From NCBI GenBank assembly GCA_964565805.1, contig CAZMGH010000007.1:15353-79352 (forward strand): DNA of 64,000 nt. The letters run 5' to 3'. Each line of letters begins with the position of its first letter. Position 1 is the first letter of the stretch. The position numbers were made by a program, and so were the translations under genes. The notes under the pieces were generated by a model, which worked only from the letters and a program-made list of their open reading frames with translations, made no database searches and had not been told where the DNA came from. Source of the DNA: Catenibacillus sp964565805. Its GTDB lineage: Bacteria; Bacillota; Clostridia; Lachnospirales; Lachnospiraceae. Shown one piece after another: positions 34,450-42,760 of the stretch.

Positions 34450-34692
34450 ATGAAGCATATGGAATTTCGTATGGAACGGCCGGGACTTGTAAAAGTTGGA
34501 GATTCTATTGAAGTGCGGGAATCGGTTCTAAAGACACTTCAAGGGACGATGTATTACTATACGATCCATCCGGCAGTGGCTATGTCAGGCAATATTCCGG
34601 CCAAAGACAAGCTGAACAATTTCCATGGGGTTGTCGTACAGATCGATGACCAGGAAAGCTTATGGACCGTTCACTGTGAATTTGAAGATTAA
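34450..34692 (+). CDS. Small uncharacterised protein
   Basis: 80 residues, MKHMEFRMERPGLVKVGDSIEV..., with a mostly beta pattern and an acidic end (HCEFED). GAAAGAAGGTGATGAA before the ATG gives a usable ribosome site. No family is recognised. It may be co-transcribed with the macrodomain remnant 80 bases upstream. Confidence 0.6.
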   Translation: MKHMEFRMERPGLVKVGDSIEVRESVLKTLQGTMYYYTIHPAVAMSGNIPAKDKLNNFHGVVVQIDDQESLWTVHCEFED

Positions 34693-34789
34693 CCTAACAA
34701 TTCAGCCATACCTGAGCGCTAAGCCGGAAACCGGCGGTTCAAAGGCCGGACCGCCTGGTTTGGACGAAAAAGAGTTTTGGCAGTTATTT

Positions 34790-35482
34790 TTACAGGATTA
34801 TCCCATAAATGATCCGCCCGATAAAAAAGACTACCGGGATAAACAAGGATGGAAGCATGTCCAAAACCTTGAATTTTTTTATGTTTAATATGCCCAGACC
34901 GGTGCAGGCAATGAGAAAGCCGCCAACGATGCATAGCTCACAGATCAGGTCTGTGCTGAAAAAGTCTGCCCATATATATTTTGTCAGCACATAAATGCTT
35001 CCCTGCCACAAAAATAAAATCCCGGCGCACACGATCATTCCGATACCGTAAGCGGAAGAAAGAACCATGGAGGTGACCAGATCTAAGGAAGCATTAGTAA
35101 AAAGAAAGGTATGGTCTTGATTTAGGGCAGCCATAACCGGTCCGACAATGGAGAGAGAGCCGATACAGTAGATCAGAACCCCGGTTACGATCCCCTGACC
35201 AAGTTTTCCGTTGGAATGACGGTCAATAAATCCGTTGAGACGGTCATCCAGCCGCAGTTTTGTGCCAATCAGGCTGCCCAGCACCAGGCTGACGATAAAT
35301 AATACCGGATACTTGCTGTCCGGCATGTTGCCGGCAATAGCATTAACGCCTACCCCGAAGGCAGCTAGGCCGCAGGCATTTAACATGGCTGTTTCATATT
35401 TTTTGGGAATCCCTTTGTTTAGAAGCCCTCCGCAGAGGCTTCCGATAGCAATAGTCAGTGCATTAACGATAGTTCCGATCAT
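34790..35482 (-). CDS. DUF554 family membrane protein
   Basis: 230 residues with six to seven membrane helices, starting MIGTIVNALTIAIGSLCGGLL and including GVLIYCIGSLSIVGPV and SSAYGIGMIVCAGILF, which are characteristic of DUF554 (YdfK/YqgA type). Proposed to be a transporter; the substrate is unknown. AAAGGAG lies 7 bases upstream of the ATG on the minus strand. It is a single-gene unit. Confidence 0.88.
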   Translation of the reverse strand: MIGTIVNALTIAIGSLCGGLLNKGIPKKYETAMLNACGLAAFGVGVNAIAGNMPDSKYPVLFIVSLVLGSLIGTKLRLDDRLNGFIDRHSNGKLGQGIVTGVLIYCIGSLSIVGPVMAALNQDHTFLFTNASLDLVTSMVLSSAYGIGMIVCAGILFLWQGSIYVLTKYIWADFFSTDLICELCIVGGFLIACTGLGILNIKKFKVLDMLPSLFIPVVFFIGRIIYGIIL

Positions 35483-35518
35483 TACGGTTCTCCTTTCCGT
35501 TTATCCATATATCTTTTT

Positions 35519-35566
35519 CGGCAAGATGGACTGGCACGCTTGTCCGCCTGCCAGTCCACCTTGCCG
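35519..35566 (-). other. Long near-perfect inverted repeat upstream of the DUF554 gene
   Basis: CGGCAAGATGGACTGGCA at 35519-35536 pairs with TGCCAGTCCACCTTGCCG at 35549-35566, 17 of 18 positions, around a 12-base loop. It sits about 37 bases upstream of the start, in what would be the leader or promoter. No T run follows it in that direction. Confidence 0.6.
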
Positions 35567-35666
35567 GAAAGAAGACAGCGTATCTTCTTTTTCACGCCGC
35601 CTTAAACTGTTTATGTATATTAAAACATTAACGCAGTAATGTGTCAAGTGTTAAGAAGGGATGATA

Positions 35667-35729
35667 ACGGCCTGTGCCGTAACCGTTTAGCTGGACGAAC
35701 GATCCCCTTATGCCGTGAAGGACACGGCA
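35667..35729 (+). promoter_or_regulatory. Leader hairpins before mnmM
   Basis: Two hairpins: ACGGC / GCCGT at 35667-35680, and a perfect TGCCGTG-AAGGA-CACGGCA at 35711-35729 preceded by CCTTA. The second resembles the hairpin at 36739-36762 before the nucleotidyltransferase gene (18 of 24 positions the same, including the CCTTAT start and CGGCA end). Confidence 0.5.
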
Positions 35730-35757
35730 GTAATAGTGAAATGAAAGGAAAGAGCAT

Positions 35758-36324
35758 ATGTTTTTTGGAAAGAAAATGGTAGAGATTTATCATGATATTA
35801 TGAAGGAATATATTCAGGAAGGGGATTCTGTCGTAGATGCCACTGTGGGCAATGGTTATGATACAGAGTTTTTGTGCCGACTTGTGGGAGATCGTGGCTG
35901 CGTCTACGGATTTGATATTCAGCCCCAGGCGCTGAATAATACAAAATTGCGACTTGAAGCGTCACATATGGACACTCGGGCAAAGCTTCATTTGGCATCC
36001 CACGATCTGGTGGATGAATATGTTCACGAACCGGTTTCCGCCTTCTGTTTTAATCTGGGGTATCTCCCCAAAAGTGAAGACAGTGTTGTCACGCAAACTT
36101 CCACAACGGTCCCAGCAGTGAAAAAATGCCTGGAGGCCTTGAAAAAGGGCGGCATTGGCTGTATTCTTGCCTATTGGGGCCATGAAGGAGGACGGGAAGA
36201 AATGGAAAATGTCGATGAATTGTTGCGCCAGCTTCCGGGGAAATTTTTTGAGGTTTTTCGCCTGGAGAACCACAACAGAGCCAATCAGCCGCCGGTTTTA
36301 TATCTTATAAAAAAACAGAGATAA
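35758..36324 (+). CDS. mnmM: Class I SAM-dependent tRNA methyltransferase, MnmM/YtqB type
   Basis: In Bacillus and relatives this family methylates 5-aminomethyl-2-thiouridine at the wobble position of tRNA. 188 residues: SAM-binding motif I VVDATVGNGYDTEFL near residue 25, motif II YGFDIQPQAL near residue 50, and a catalytic-region FNLGYLPKSED near residue 98 (the NLGYLP segment is typical of the rRNA_methylase PF06962 family to which YtqB belongs). GAAAGGAAAGAG precedes the ATG. It stands between two unrelated small units. Confidence 0.88.
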   Translation: MFFGKKMVEIYHDIMKEYIQEGDSVVDATVGNGYDTEFLCRLVGDRGCVYGFDIQPQALNNTKLRLEASHMDTRAKLHLASHDLVDEYVHEPVSAFCFNLGYLPKSEDSVVTQTSTTVPAVKKCLEALKKGGIGCILAYWGHEGGREEMENVDELLRQLPGKFFEVFRLENHNRANQPPVLYLIKKQR

Positions 36325-36369
36325 TTTTTAGCGACTTGCCATGAAACGACAAATAATTCAATCTCTTTA

Positions 36370-36378
36370 TGCTAAAAT
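36370..36378 (+). promoter_or_regulatory. Extended -10 promoter of the XRE gene
   Basis: TGCTAAAAT (TG, one base, TAAAAT). It places transcription near 36385, ruling out the upstream in-frame ATG at 36341. Confidence 0.5.
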
Positions 36379-36427
36379 ATGTAATGCGTTAGGAAAACAG
36401 TATTACACATGGAGGGAAGATGAAAAG

Positions 36428-36664
36428 ATGATTGAAGAAACTTACAAAATGACAGAGTTAGGCTATTCATTAAAGGAGTACAGGATCCGAAATAATATTA
36501 CTCAGCAGGAGCTGGCAAATCAGATTGGTGTTAGTACCAATACGATCCATTTGTGGGAAACTAAAATGTGCCGTCCGTCTATGGGATCACTGCTGATCCT
36601 TTCCGACATTCTCCATGAATCGCTGCTGGATATTATCACAAAATCTAAAAAAATCTATAAGTAA
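36428..36664 (+). CDS. Small XRE-family helix-turn-helix regulator
   Basis: 78 residues made up almost entirely of one lambda-repressor-type HTH: SLKEYRIRNNITQQELANQI, then VSTNTIHLWETKMCRPSMGSL as the recognition helix and following helix. Such short regulators bind operator DNA as dimers. The ATG at 36428 follows GGAGGG at 36411-36416 at a long spacing of about 11-12 bases. No antitoxin partner or toxin is seen next to it. Confidence 0.8.
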   Translation: MIEETYKMTELGYSLKEYRIRNNITQQELANQIGVSTNTIHLWETKMCRPSMGSLLILSDILHESLLDIITKSKKIYK

Positions 36665-36716
36665 ATGGTTTTGGGATAGCAATCCCTATTTAAATGCTTT
36701 ATAATAAAAGAGCATT

Positions 36717-36762
36717 GGAAATCCCGGATAAAGGATTTCCTTATACCGTATAAGGTACGGCA
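36717..36762 (+). promoter_or_regulatory. Leader hairpins before the nucleotidyltransferase gene
   Basis: A perfect GGAAATCC / GGATTTCC hairpin (36717-36740) is followed by a segment that can fold two ways: CCTTATA-CCG-TATAAGG (36739-36755), or a later hairpin using CCGTA / TACGG (36746-36760). The two are mutually exclusive. TATAAT at 36700-36705 may be the -10 of the promoter. Confidence 0.5.
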
Positions 36763-36789
36763 ATACACTAAGAAGAGAGGATGAAGAGG

Positions 36790-37716
36790 ATGAGAGAGCC
36801 TGTTCTGGTGATCATGGCTGCAGGTATGGGCAGCCGCTATGGCGGTCTGAAACAGATCGATCCTTTAAACGCCCAGGGGGATATTATCATTGATTTTTCA
36901 ATTTACGATGCTATGAGAGCTGGCTTTAAAAAGGTCATATTTATTATAAAAAAGGAACTGGAAAAGGATTTTAAAGAGCGGGTAGGCGATAAAGTTTCCA
37001 GATATATGGAAGTGGAATACGTTTACCAGGATATTCACAATATCCCGGCAGACTTTTGCGTGCCGGAAGGCCGGGTAAAACCCTGGGGGACTGGACATGC
37101 TGTTTTAAGTTGTATCAACAGCATCCAGGGTCCCTTTGCAGTCATTAACGCGGATGATTATTATGGCTGGCAGGCTTTTAAAGTAATCTACGATTATCTG
37201 GCGTCCAATCCGGATGATGACCAGTACCGCTATGCTATGGTAGGCTATCGTGTGGAAAATACTTTGACAGATTTTGGATATGTATCCCGGGGCGTGTGTG
37301 CTACAGATGACCAGGGGATGCTTGTGGGAATCCATGAGCGCACTCGCATTGAGAAGCAGGGCGATGGCGCAGCTTATACAGAAGACGATGGCCGGACATG
37401 GGCTCAGATTCCTAAGGAAAGCATAGTTTCCATGAATTTGTGGGGATTTAATCAGAGTATGCTCACAGAACTAAAAGACCGTTTCTCCGGATTTTTGGAA
37501 AACGGCCTGAAGACAAATCCTGAAAAATGTGAATATTTTCTGCCTAACGTGGTTGGACAGCTGCTGGATGAAGGAAAGGCGACCGTCAAGGTGCTGCCCT
37601 GCGAGGACCGGTGGTACGGCGTAACTTACCGGGAAGATAAGCCTATAGTTGTTAAAGCCATTGAGGACATGAAACAGCGGGGAGAATACCCGGAAGTTTT
37701 ATGGCCTGAAAAATAG
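36790..37716 (+). CDS. Sugar-phosphate nucleotidyltransferase family protein
   Basis: 308 residues with the nucleotidyltransferase signature VIMAAGMGSRYGGLKQIDPL (GxG..RxxxxxK, nucleotide binding) at the N-terminus and a metal-binding Asp region, FAVINADDYYG, near residue 115. Members activate sugar or alcohol phosphates with NTP; the substrate is not evident, and no glycan genes adjoin it. The ATG at 36790 is favoured because GAGAGG at 36775-36780 lies 9 bases away, while it directly abuts the ATG at 36781. Confidence 0.83.
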   Translation: MREPVLVIMAAGMGSRYGGLKQIDPLNAQGDIIIDFSIYDAMRAGFKKVIFIIKKELEKDFKERVGDKVSRYMEVEYVYQDIHNIPADFCVPEGRVKPWGTGHAVLSCINSIQGPFAVINADDYYGWQAFKVIYDYLASNPDDDQYRYAMVGYRVENTLTDFGYVSRGVCATDDQGMLVGIHERTRIEKQGDGAAYTEDDGRTWAQIPKESIVSMNLWGFNQSMLTELKDRFSGFLENGLKTNPEKCEYFLPNVVGQLLDEGKATVKVLPCEDRWYGVTYREDKPIVVKAIEDMKQRGEYPEVLWPEK

Positions 37717-37782
37717 AACATTGCGAATGATCCTATAGGAACGCGGTCTCCTTGATCCGCCCATACTGGGAACCGCTTACGG

Positions 37783-37830
37783 AAAAGCCCGGACAGAAAG
37801 GAATAAAATCCTCTGTTTGGGCTTTATTTA
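37783..37830 (+). terminator. Terminator after the nucleotidyltransferase gene
   Basis: AAAGCCCGGACAGA pairs with TCTGTTTGGGCTTT (one G-T pair region), followed by ATTTA. Confidence 0.78.
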
Positions 37831-37902
37831 CGCGACGATTTAATGGGGCGTTGTTTCCAGCGGATGGCCTCAAGAATGGAAAGAAAGGTCGGATGGACGT
37901 TA

Positions 37903-37931
37903 TTGTATAAAATGGACATTTGTGATAAAAT
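37903..37931 (+). promoter_or_regulatory. Promoter of the two-component system
   Basis: TTGTAT at 37903-37908 and TAAAAT at 37926-37931 with 17-base spacing, and TG one base before the -10. Confidence 0.7.
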
Positions 37932-38031
37932 TTTTACCGTATAGGAAATGTGATTGTTCAAACTGTTACAAATCATTTGGAGATTTTATGGGATATTGAC
38001 AGGAATTATGGAGGGACGGTGATAAAATAGG

Positions 38032-39735
38032 ATGAAAAAAAAGATCTCATTAAACCGGTTTTTGTCTATTTTTACCGGGGTCATCTGTTCGATCATTATT
38101 TTCTTTTTGCTGATCATTGATATTTTTCTTATTACTAGGTATCAGAAAGAAGTACGGACTTCAGAAGAAAGCGTTCTTGAGGAATATACAGAACGGTGCG
38201 GTGAGGCTTTTTCAAAAATTTCTGATTATATCGATGATATTTATGCTAACGATAATGGATTCGCAAAGTTGTCAGGGTCATTAAATCCTGAAGAATCCTA
38301 TGATATTGTTTATGATCTGGATTTTGAACTGAGGGCAAAGCTGCGGCTGGAGGAAACTTTGTCCGGATATATTCTATTCTATGAAAATTTGGACAAAGTT
38401 CGGTATTATTCAGACGATGACGCTGTATCTTATGATGATATGAATCATCTAAAAACTGTAGTATCAGCTTTATTAGAATCCGGGAGCAGTAATGGGATAT
38501 GGACATTTACAGAGATTAACGGAAATGTTTATGGAATATGGCTTAGGATCCGGGGAAATGCAGCCATTGCAGCGTTTTGCGGTCTTTCATGGGTTAGCGT
38601 ACAGCTTCCGGAGACTATGGGATCTGTTGATGATATTATATTTATATGGGACGGACAGCTCCTGGGGGAGAACAATCCGGATAAATATGATCATCTGCCA
38701 TCAATAACAGAAAATTATGATCAGAGTTTTCGGGAACTGAATGGAGGGTGTTACGTCTATGGCAGCCGGATTGAAAACAGCGATCTTTGGATATGTATGA
38801 CTGTACCTGTAACACTATTTACATATATGGGCATCCCTCAGTTGATCATGGTCTTTTTTACAGCCTGCAGCCTTATTGTTATTTTCATGATCTACAGGTA
38901 CTTACGCAGAGGTATGATCTTCCCTTTAAAAGATCTGATTCATGTGATGAATCAGATCCAGGAGGGCGTGTGGGACGCCCGGATGGAGGGAGAAAATTCT
39001 TTTGAAGAACTAGAGCAGGTGAACGAAACTTTGGAAGTGATGGTATCAGAGATCAAGAAGCAAAAGCTTTTGTCTTATGAGCAGACGATTGAAAAGCAGA
39101 AAGCCCAGCTCCAATATCTTCAGCTCCAGTTAAAACCCCATTTTTATTTAAATGGACTGAAAACTTTAAATGTACTTTTCAGAAATGGGGATGCTGACCT
39201 GGGTGAAGGATTGATCCTGCGGCTGTCAGAGCATTTAAGATACCTTTTACAGTCTGAACGGGAATTGGTTCCCCTGGAAAGCGAAATTAATTATGTGAAA
39301 AACTATGTCCAGCTTCAAACGGACATGACTGGACGTTCTTTTTCTGTACAATGGGAAGTGGATCAGGAAAGAAAATCCTGGATGGTGCCTACTTTATGTA
39401 TCCAGACGTTTGTAGAAAACAGTTTTAAATATGCCAGGCTGGGAAGCGCGGATATGGAGCTGGTGATACGGATTTATATTAATGAACTGGATACGGAAGA
39501 AGGCCTGTATTTGGATATTCGTATTCATGATAATGGCTCCGGCTATCCGGAGGAGGTTTTGGATGAAATTAACAGAGAACCGGAAGAAGGCAGCAGAATG
39601 GTGGGAATCAACAATATCAAGCGGAGATGTCTGCTGATTTATAAAGATAAGGTCGAATTTTTCTTTTACAATGATCAAGGGGCCCGAAGTGAAATGATCC
39701 TCCCCCTTGCTGTACATGAGAAGGTGAAAAAATGA
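38032..39735 (+). CDS. Sensor histidine kinase, YesM/LytS type
   Basis: Membrane receptor kinase, probably for a carbohydrate signal. 567 residues: TM helix about 9-33, an extracellular sensor domain to about 265, a second TM (MGIPQLIMVFFTACSLIVIF), a HAMP-like region, then the His_kinase PF06580 motif LQLQLKPHFYLNGLKTL with phosphorylated His370, and an HATPase domain with N box TFVENSFKYA and G box DNGSGYP. The ATG is preceded by AGG with no spacing, while GGAGGG lies 16 bases away, so initiation is probably weak. The stop overlaps the regulator start by 4 bases. Confidence 0.9.
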   Translation: MKKKISLNRFLSIFTGVICSIIIFFLLIIDIFLITRYQKEVRTSEESVLEEYTERCGEAFSKISDYIDDIYANDNGFAKLSGSLNPEESYDIVYDLDFELRAKLRLEETLSGYILFYENLDKVRYYSDDDAVSYDDMNHLKTVVSALLESGSSNGIWTFTEINGNVYGIWLRIRGNAAIAAFCGLSWVSVQLPETMGSVDDIIFIWDGQLLGENNPDKYDHLPSITENYDQSFRELNGGCYVYGSRIENSDLWICMTVPVTLFTYMGIPQLIMVFFTACSLIVIFMIYRYLRRGMIFPLKDLIHVMNQIQEGVWDARMEGENSFEELEQVNETLEVMVSEIKKQKLLSYEQTIEKQKAQLQYLQLQLKPHFYLNGLKTLNVLFRNGDADLGEGLILRLSEHLRYLLQSERELVPLESEINYVKNYVQLQTDMTGRSFSVQWEVDQERKSWMVPTLCIQTFVENSFKYARLGSADMELVIRIYINELDTEEGLYLDIRIHDNGSGYPEEVLDEINREPEEGSRMVGINNIKRRCLLIYKDKVEFFFYNDQGARSEMILPLAVHEKVKK

Positions 39736-41012
39736 ATTTGCTTATTGTAGATGATCAGAAACTTATTGCGGATAATCTAAGAACAGTCATTAACTGGACT
39801 GAAATGGGTATTTCCCGGGTGTTTTCAGCCTACAGCGCCAGAGAGGCGCGTCTTGTCATGCGTAATTTTGAAATCGATATATTGATCACAGACATAGAGA
39901 TGCCGGAAGAGGATGGACTGGCGCTGTTTTCCTGGGCTAAGGAAAACTATCCGGATCTTATTGGTATATTTTTAACCTCCCATGCAGACTTCAAATATGC
40001 CAAAACGGCTATACAGCTTCGGGGGTTTGACTATATTTTGCAGCCTGCGCCTAAAGAAGAAGTGTGCCGGGTGGTGGAAAAGGCTATCGCGCATATGGAA
40101 TATACCAATAAGATTCATAGGATTGAAAAACATTCCAGACGTATGTCCGATCAGCTCAATTGGGTATTAGATCTTATGGTGGGAAATATCCTGGAGGGAA
40201 GAGTGGAGGAAAACTGTGAAATGTTTACCCATCTTCAGCAATATTTTAGTATGGATTATACCCGCTGTATATTTTGGCCGGTATGGGTCCAGATCCGGCA
40301 TTTTAAAAAAGCCGGGATCAGTTGGGACGGAATGTTGATCCGTATGGTCTTTTGTAATGTGTTAGATGAAATATTTTCTGCTCAAAGCGTAAAGGTCTGT
40401 GTAGGTACGGACCGTAAGCTGGGCTACTTACTTTTTGTTGCGGGAGAATCAGGCGGTATGGAGACTTTTACATGGGAAGAGGGAATGGCGGCCTTTACAG
40501 ATTTCATCAATAAATATATGGATTTTACCGTCAGTGTTTATCCTGAGAAAGAACCTATGGAGGTTTATAAAAATAACCGGATCACAGCTATGCGGAATCG
40601 AAGAGGCGGATCTGGAGCAGGGAAAATAGGGATTTTCTGGGAGGATCCTGTTCAGGATCCTGAACAGGCGGACATGGAAGAACGGATACGCCAGGCAGGA
40701 GAATATATTCGGGAGCATTTAAATCAAAGCGTTACCCGGGCGCAGATGGCAGAAATGCTCCATCTGAATGAGGAATATTTTTCCAGGGTTTTTAAAAAAT
40801 ACACAGGATATACATTTAAAGATTTTCAGACTATGGAGCGGATAAATCAGGCAAAACGCCTTCTGGAACATTCCCGTTTTTCAATCAGTATCATTGCGTC
40901 AAAGGTAGGCTATGACAATTTTTCCTACTTTTCCAGAACTTTCAAAAAAATGACAGGAGAACTGCCTCAGGAATATAGAAAGTCGAGAACTCAAAAACAG
41001 CGCAAACCGTGA
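39732..41012 (+). CDS. Response regulator with AraC-type DNA-binding domain, YesN type
   Basis: 426 residues: receiver domain 1-120 with acidic pocket DD (7-8) and phosphorylated Asp54 (ITDIEMP), a middle linker of about 180 residues, and a C-terminal AraC HTH pair (SVTRAQMAEMLHLNEEYFSRVFK and ISIIASKVGYDNFSYFSRTFK). The conserved receiver Lys is Gln here (YILQPAP), a change often seen in this subfamily. It overlaps the kinase gene by ATGA and most likely activates the ABC transporter genes that follow. Confidence 0.92.
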   Translation: MNLLIVDDQKLIADNLRTVINWTEMGISRVFSAYSAREARLVMRNFEIDILITDIEMPEEDGLALFSWAKENYPDLIGIFLTSHADFKYAKTAIQLRGFDYILQPAPKEEVCRVVEKAIAHMEYTNKIHRIEKHSRRMSDQLNWVLDLMVGNILEGRVEENCEMFTHLQQYFSMDYTRCIFWPVWVQIRHFKKAGISWDGMLIRMVFCNVLDEIFSAQSVKVCVGTDRKLGYLLFVAGESGGMETFTWEEGMAAFTDFINKYMDFTVSVYPEKEPMEVYKNNRITAMRNRRGGSGAGKIGIFWEDPVQDPEQADMEERIRQAGEYIREHLNQSVTRAQMAEMLHLNEEYFSRVFKKYTGYTFKDFQTMERINQAKRLLEHSRFSISIIASKVGYDNFSYFSRTFKKMTGELPQEYRKSRTQKQRKP

Positions 41013-41190
41013 TTTAAAGTCACAAAGTGAATAATTATTATCACAAAAATAGCAGATAAAAAAGAACAGCCCTGGTAATATTGTACATGTAATTAGGACA
41101 GATGCCATGGTACCCCTTGACGCGCTGATCAAAATATATGGCATGGAATGTAAAAATCCCAAATGGGGAAGGAAATGGAGGATTTTGCTT

Positions 41191-42702
41191 ATGAAATTAA
41201 AAAGAGTTATGGGATGGTTATTGTCATCGGTAATGATCGTTTCACTGGCAGCCTGTGGGGGGAGCAGTGATACCGGAGACAGCGGCAGCAGTGAAAGCAG
41301 TGAAAATAGTGAAAGCAGTGCATCAGCAGTAGATACCAGTGATATGGTGACTGTGCAGATAGCCTTGCCGTCATTTTATGACATGACAGACGCGCCCATG
41401 GTTAATGAGGCGATTAATGAAATCCTTGCAGAACGTTACGGCATCCAGTGTGAGATCACTTTTATTAGTATCGGATCCTGGAGCCAGCAGTCCAATCTTC
41501 TTTTGACCGGTGATGAAGTGGATGTGATTGCTTTCTATACGCTCCCATTGACGACTTATGTGTCTAATGGCCAGTGTCTTCCATTAGATGACTATGTTGC
41601 TTCAGCCAGTGATGAGTTCAAAGCTCTGTTTACTGAGGAGCAGATGGATGGCTGTAAAATTAACGGAATACAATATTCAATTCCCAACCTGAGAAATTAT
41701 GGCAGTATATATGTTTGTTTCTTCGATGAGGAAAAGCTTACAGAGCTTGGTTATGATGTTGAAGATATTACAACAATGGATGACGTGGAGGAAGTCCTTT
41801 ATGCGGCTAATGAAGCGTATCCTGACATTTATACGGTTGTACCTCAGTCTGCGTCTACCTTCTGCAATGGGTGGACTTGGGAAGGTCTTGGCGATAATGA
41901 GATGATTGGTGTTTTAGGAAACCAAGGGCAGGATGAAACCGTTGTAGACATTTTTGAACTTGACGAATTTATCGAATTCTGTAACTATACACATCAGTGG
42001 TACACGGATGGCCTGATTATGGGCGATGCTTTGAGTAATCAGGAAACTGGAACAACAATGATCCAAAATGGCGCGGCATTTGCTTGTTTCAGTAATCGTG
42101 CTAATGAAACGCCCCCAGAAGGCCTTACTCAGGCAGTTCTCGTAGAAAATTGGACGCCTAGCGCGAATATTAGCACATTAAGTTACGGGATCAATGCATT
42201 ATCCTCTCATCCAGATGAAGCGTGGACTTTGTTGGAAGCTCTTTATACAGATACAGAGGTTATGACACTATTAATTGACGGTATTGAAGATGTCCATTAT
42301 GTCTTAAATGATGATGGAAGCGCCTCCTATCCGGAGGGTGTAACAACAACAACAAGTACCTACGGCAATGCAACAACCTATTGGGCGATGCCTTATGCAG
42401 ATGGGGTTCCGCCAATTGATACTTTGGGCAGCGCTACGTTTTTTGATGATTTGATCGAGTTCAATAATGAGTCACTGCTTTCCAAGGGCACAGGCTATGT
42501 TTTGGATACAGAAAGTTCGGGAATCACAGATCAGTATACCGCATGCCTGAATGTTTTGGAGAAGTATTATGATGGATTGATGAACGGCGTTCTGGATCCG
42601 GATACATACATGGAACAGGCCCATCAGGAAATGGTAGATGCCGGTATTGAAGATATTATTGCAGTAAAGCAGGCGGCGCTTGATGAATTGTTAGGAAAAT
42701 AA
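41191..42702 (+). CDS. Carbohydrate ABC transporter substrate-binding lipoprotein
   Basis: 503 residues, the long type that pairs with LplB/YtcP permeases. Lipobox SLAAC near residue 20, a Ser/Gly/Glu-rich linker, then an extracellular solute-binding fold (family 1-like). The open frame reaches 41107, but GGAGG at 41177-41181 fits the ATG at 41191 and the signal peptide begins there. The ligand is likely an oligosaccharide or uronic-acid-containing sugar, judged only from the transporter class and the esterase downstream. Confidence 0.88.
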   Translation: MKLKRVMGWLLSSVMIVSLAACGGSSDTGDSGSSESSENSESSASAVDTSDMVTVQIALPSFYDMTDAPMVNEAINEILAERYGIQCEITFISIGSWSQQSNLLLTGDEVDVIAFYTLPLTTYVSNGQCLPLDDYVASASDEFKALFTEEQMDGCKINGIQYSIPNLRNYGSIYVCFFDEEKLTELGYDVEDITTMDDVEEVLYAANEAYPDIYTVVPQSASTFCNGWTWEGLGDNEMIGVLGNQGQDETVVDIFELDEFIEFCNYTHQWYTDGLIMGDALSNQETGTTMIQNGAAFACFSNRANETPPEGLTQAVLVENWTPSANISTLSYGINALSSHPDEAWTLLEALYTDTEVMTLLIDGIEDVHYVLNDDGSASYPEGVTTTTSTYGNATTYWAMPYADGVPPIDTLGSATFFDDLIEFNNESLLSKGTGYVLDTESSGITDQYTACLNVLEKYYDGLMNGVLDPDTYMEQAHQEMVDAGIEDIIAVKQAALDELLGK

Positions 42703-42711
42703 AGTCGTTAA

Positions 42712-42741
42712 GGAAATGGATGTGATACCACATCCATTTCC
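42712..42741 (+). other. Intercistronic hairpin between binding protein and permease
   Basis: GGAAATGGATGTG and its exact complement CACATCCATTTCC flank the loop ATAC. There is no U-tract (TTATATAGG follows). Such hairpins commonly protect the 3' end of binding-protein mRNA so that it accumulates above permease mRNA. It covers the false upstream ATG at 42716. Confidence 0.72.
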
Positions 42742-42760
42742 TTATATAGGAGTGATACTA

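Larger units (their letters stand above)
37717..38031 (+). other. Gap with a terminator and a promoter
   Basis: No gene is supported. It contains a partial hairpin (GCGG / CCGC) near 37742-37774, the terminator at 37783-37830 and the kinase promoter at 37903-37931. Confidence 0.6.

Noticed and set aside
34625..34888. 87-codon plus-strand frame between the small protein and the DUF554 gene
   Set aside because: It overlaps both neighbours in other frames and has no ribosome site; its product is not recognisable.
36341..36427. Upstream extension of the XRE regulator (ATG at 36341)
   Set aside because: It overlaps the extended -10 promoter and has no ribosome site.
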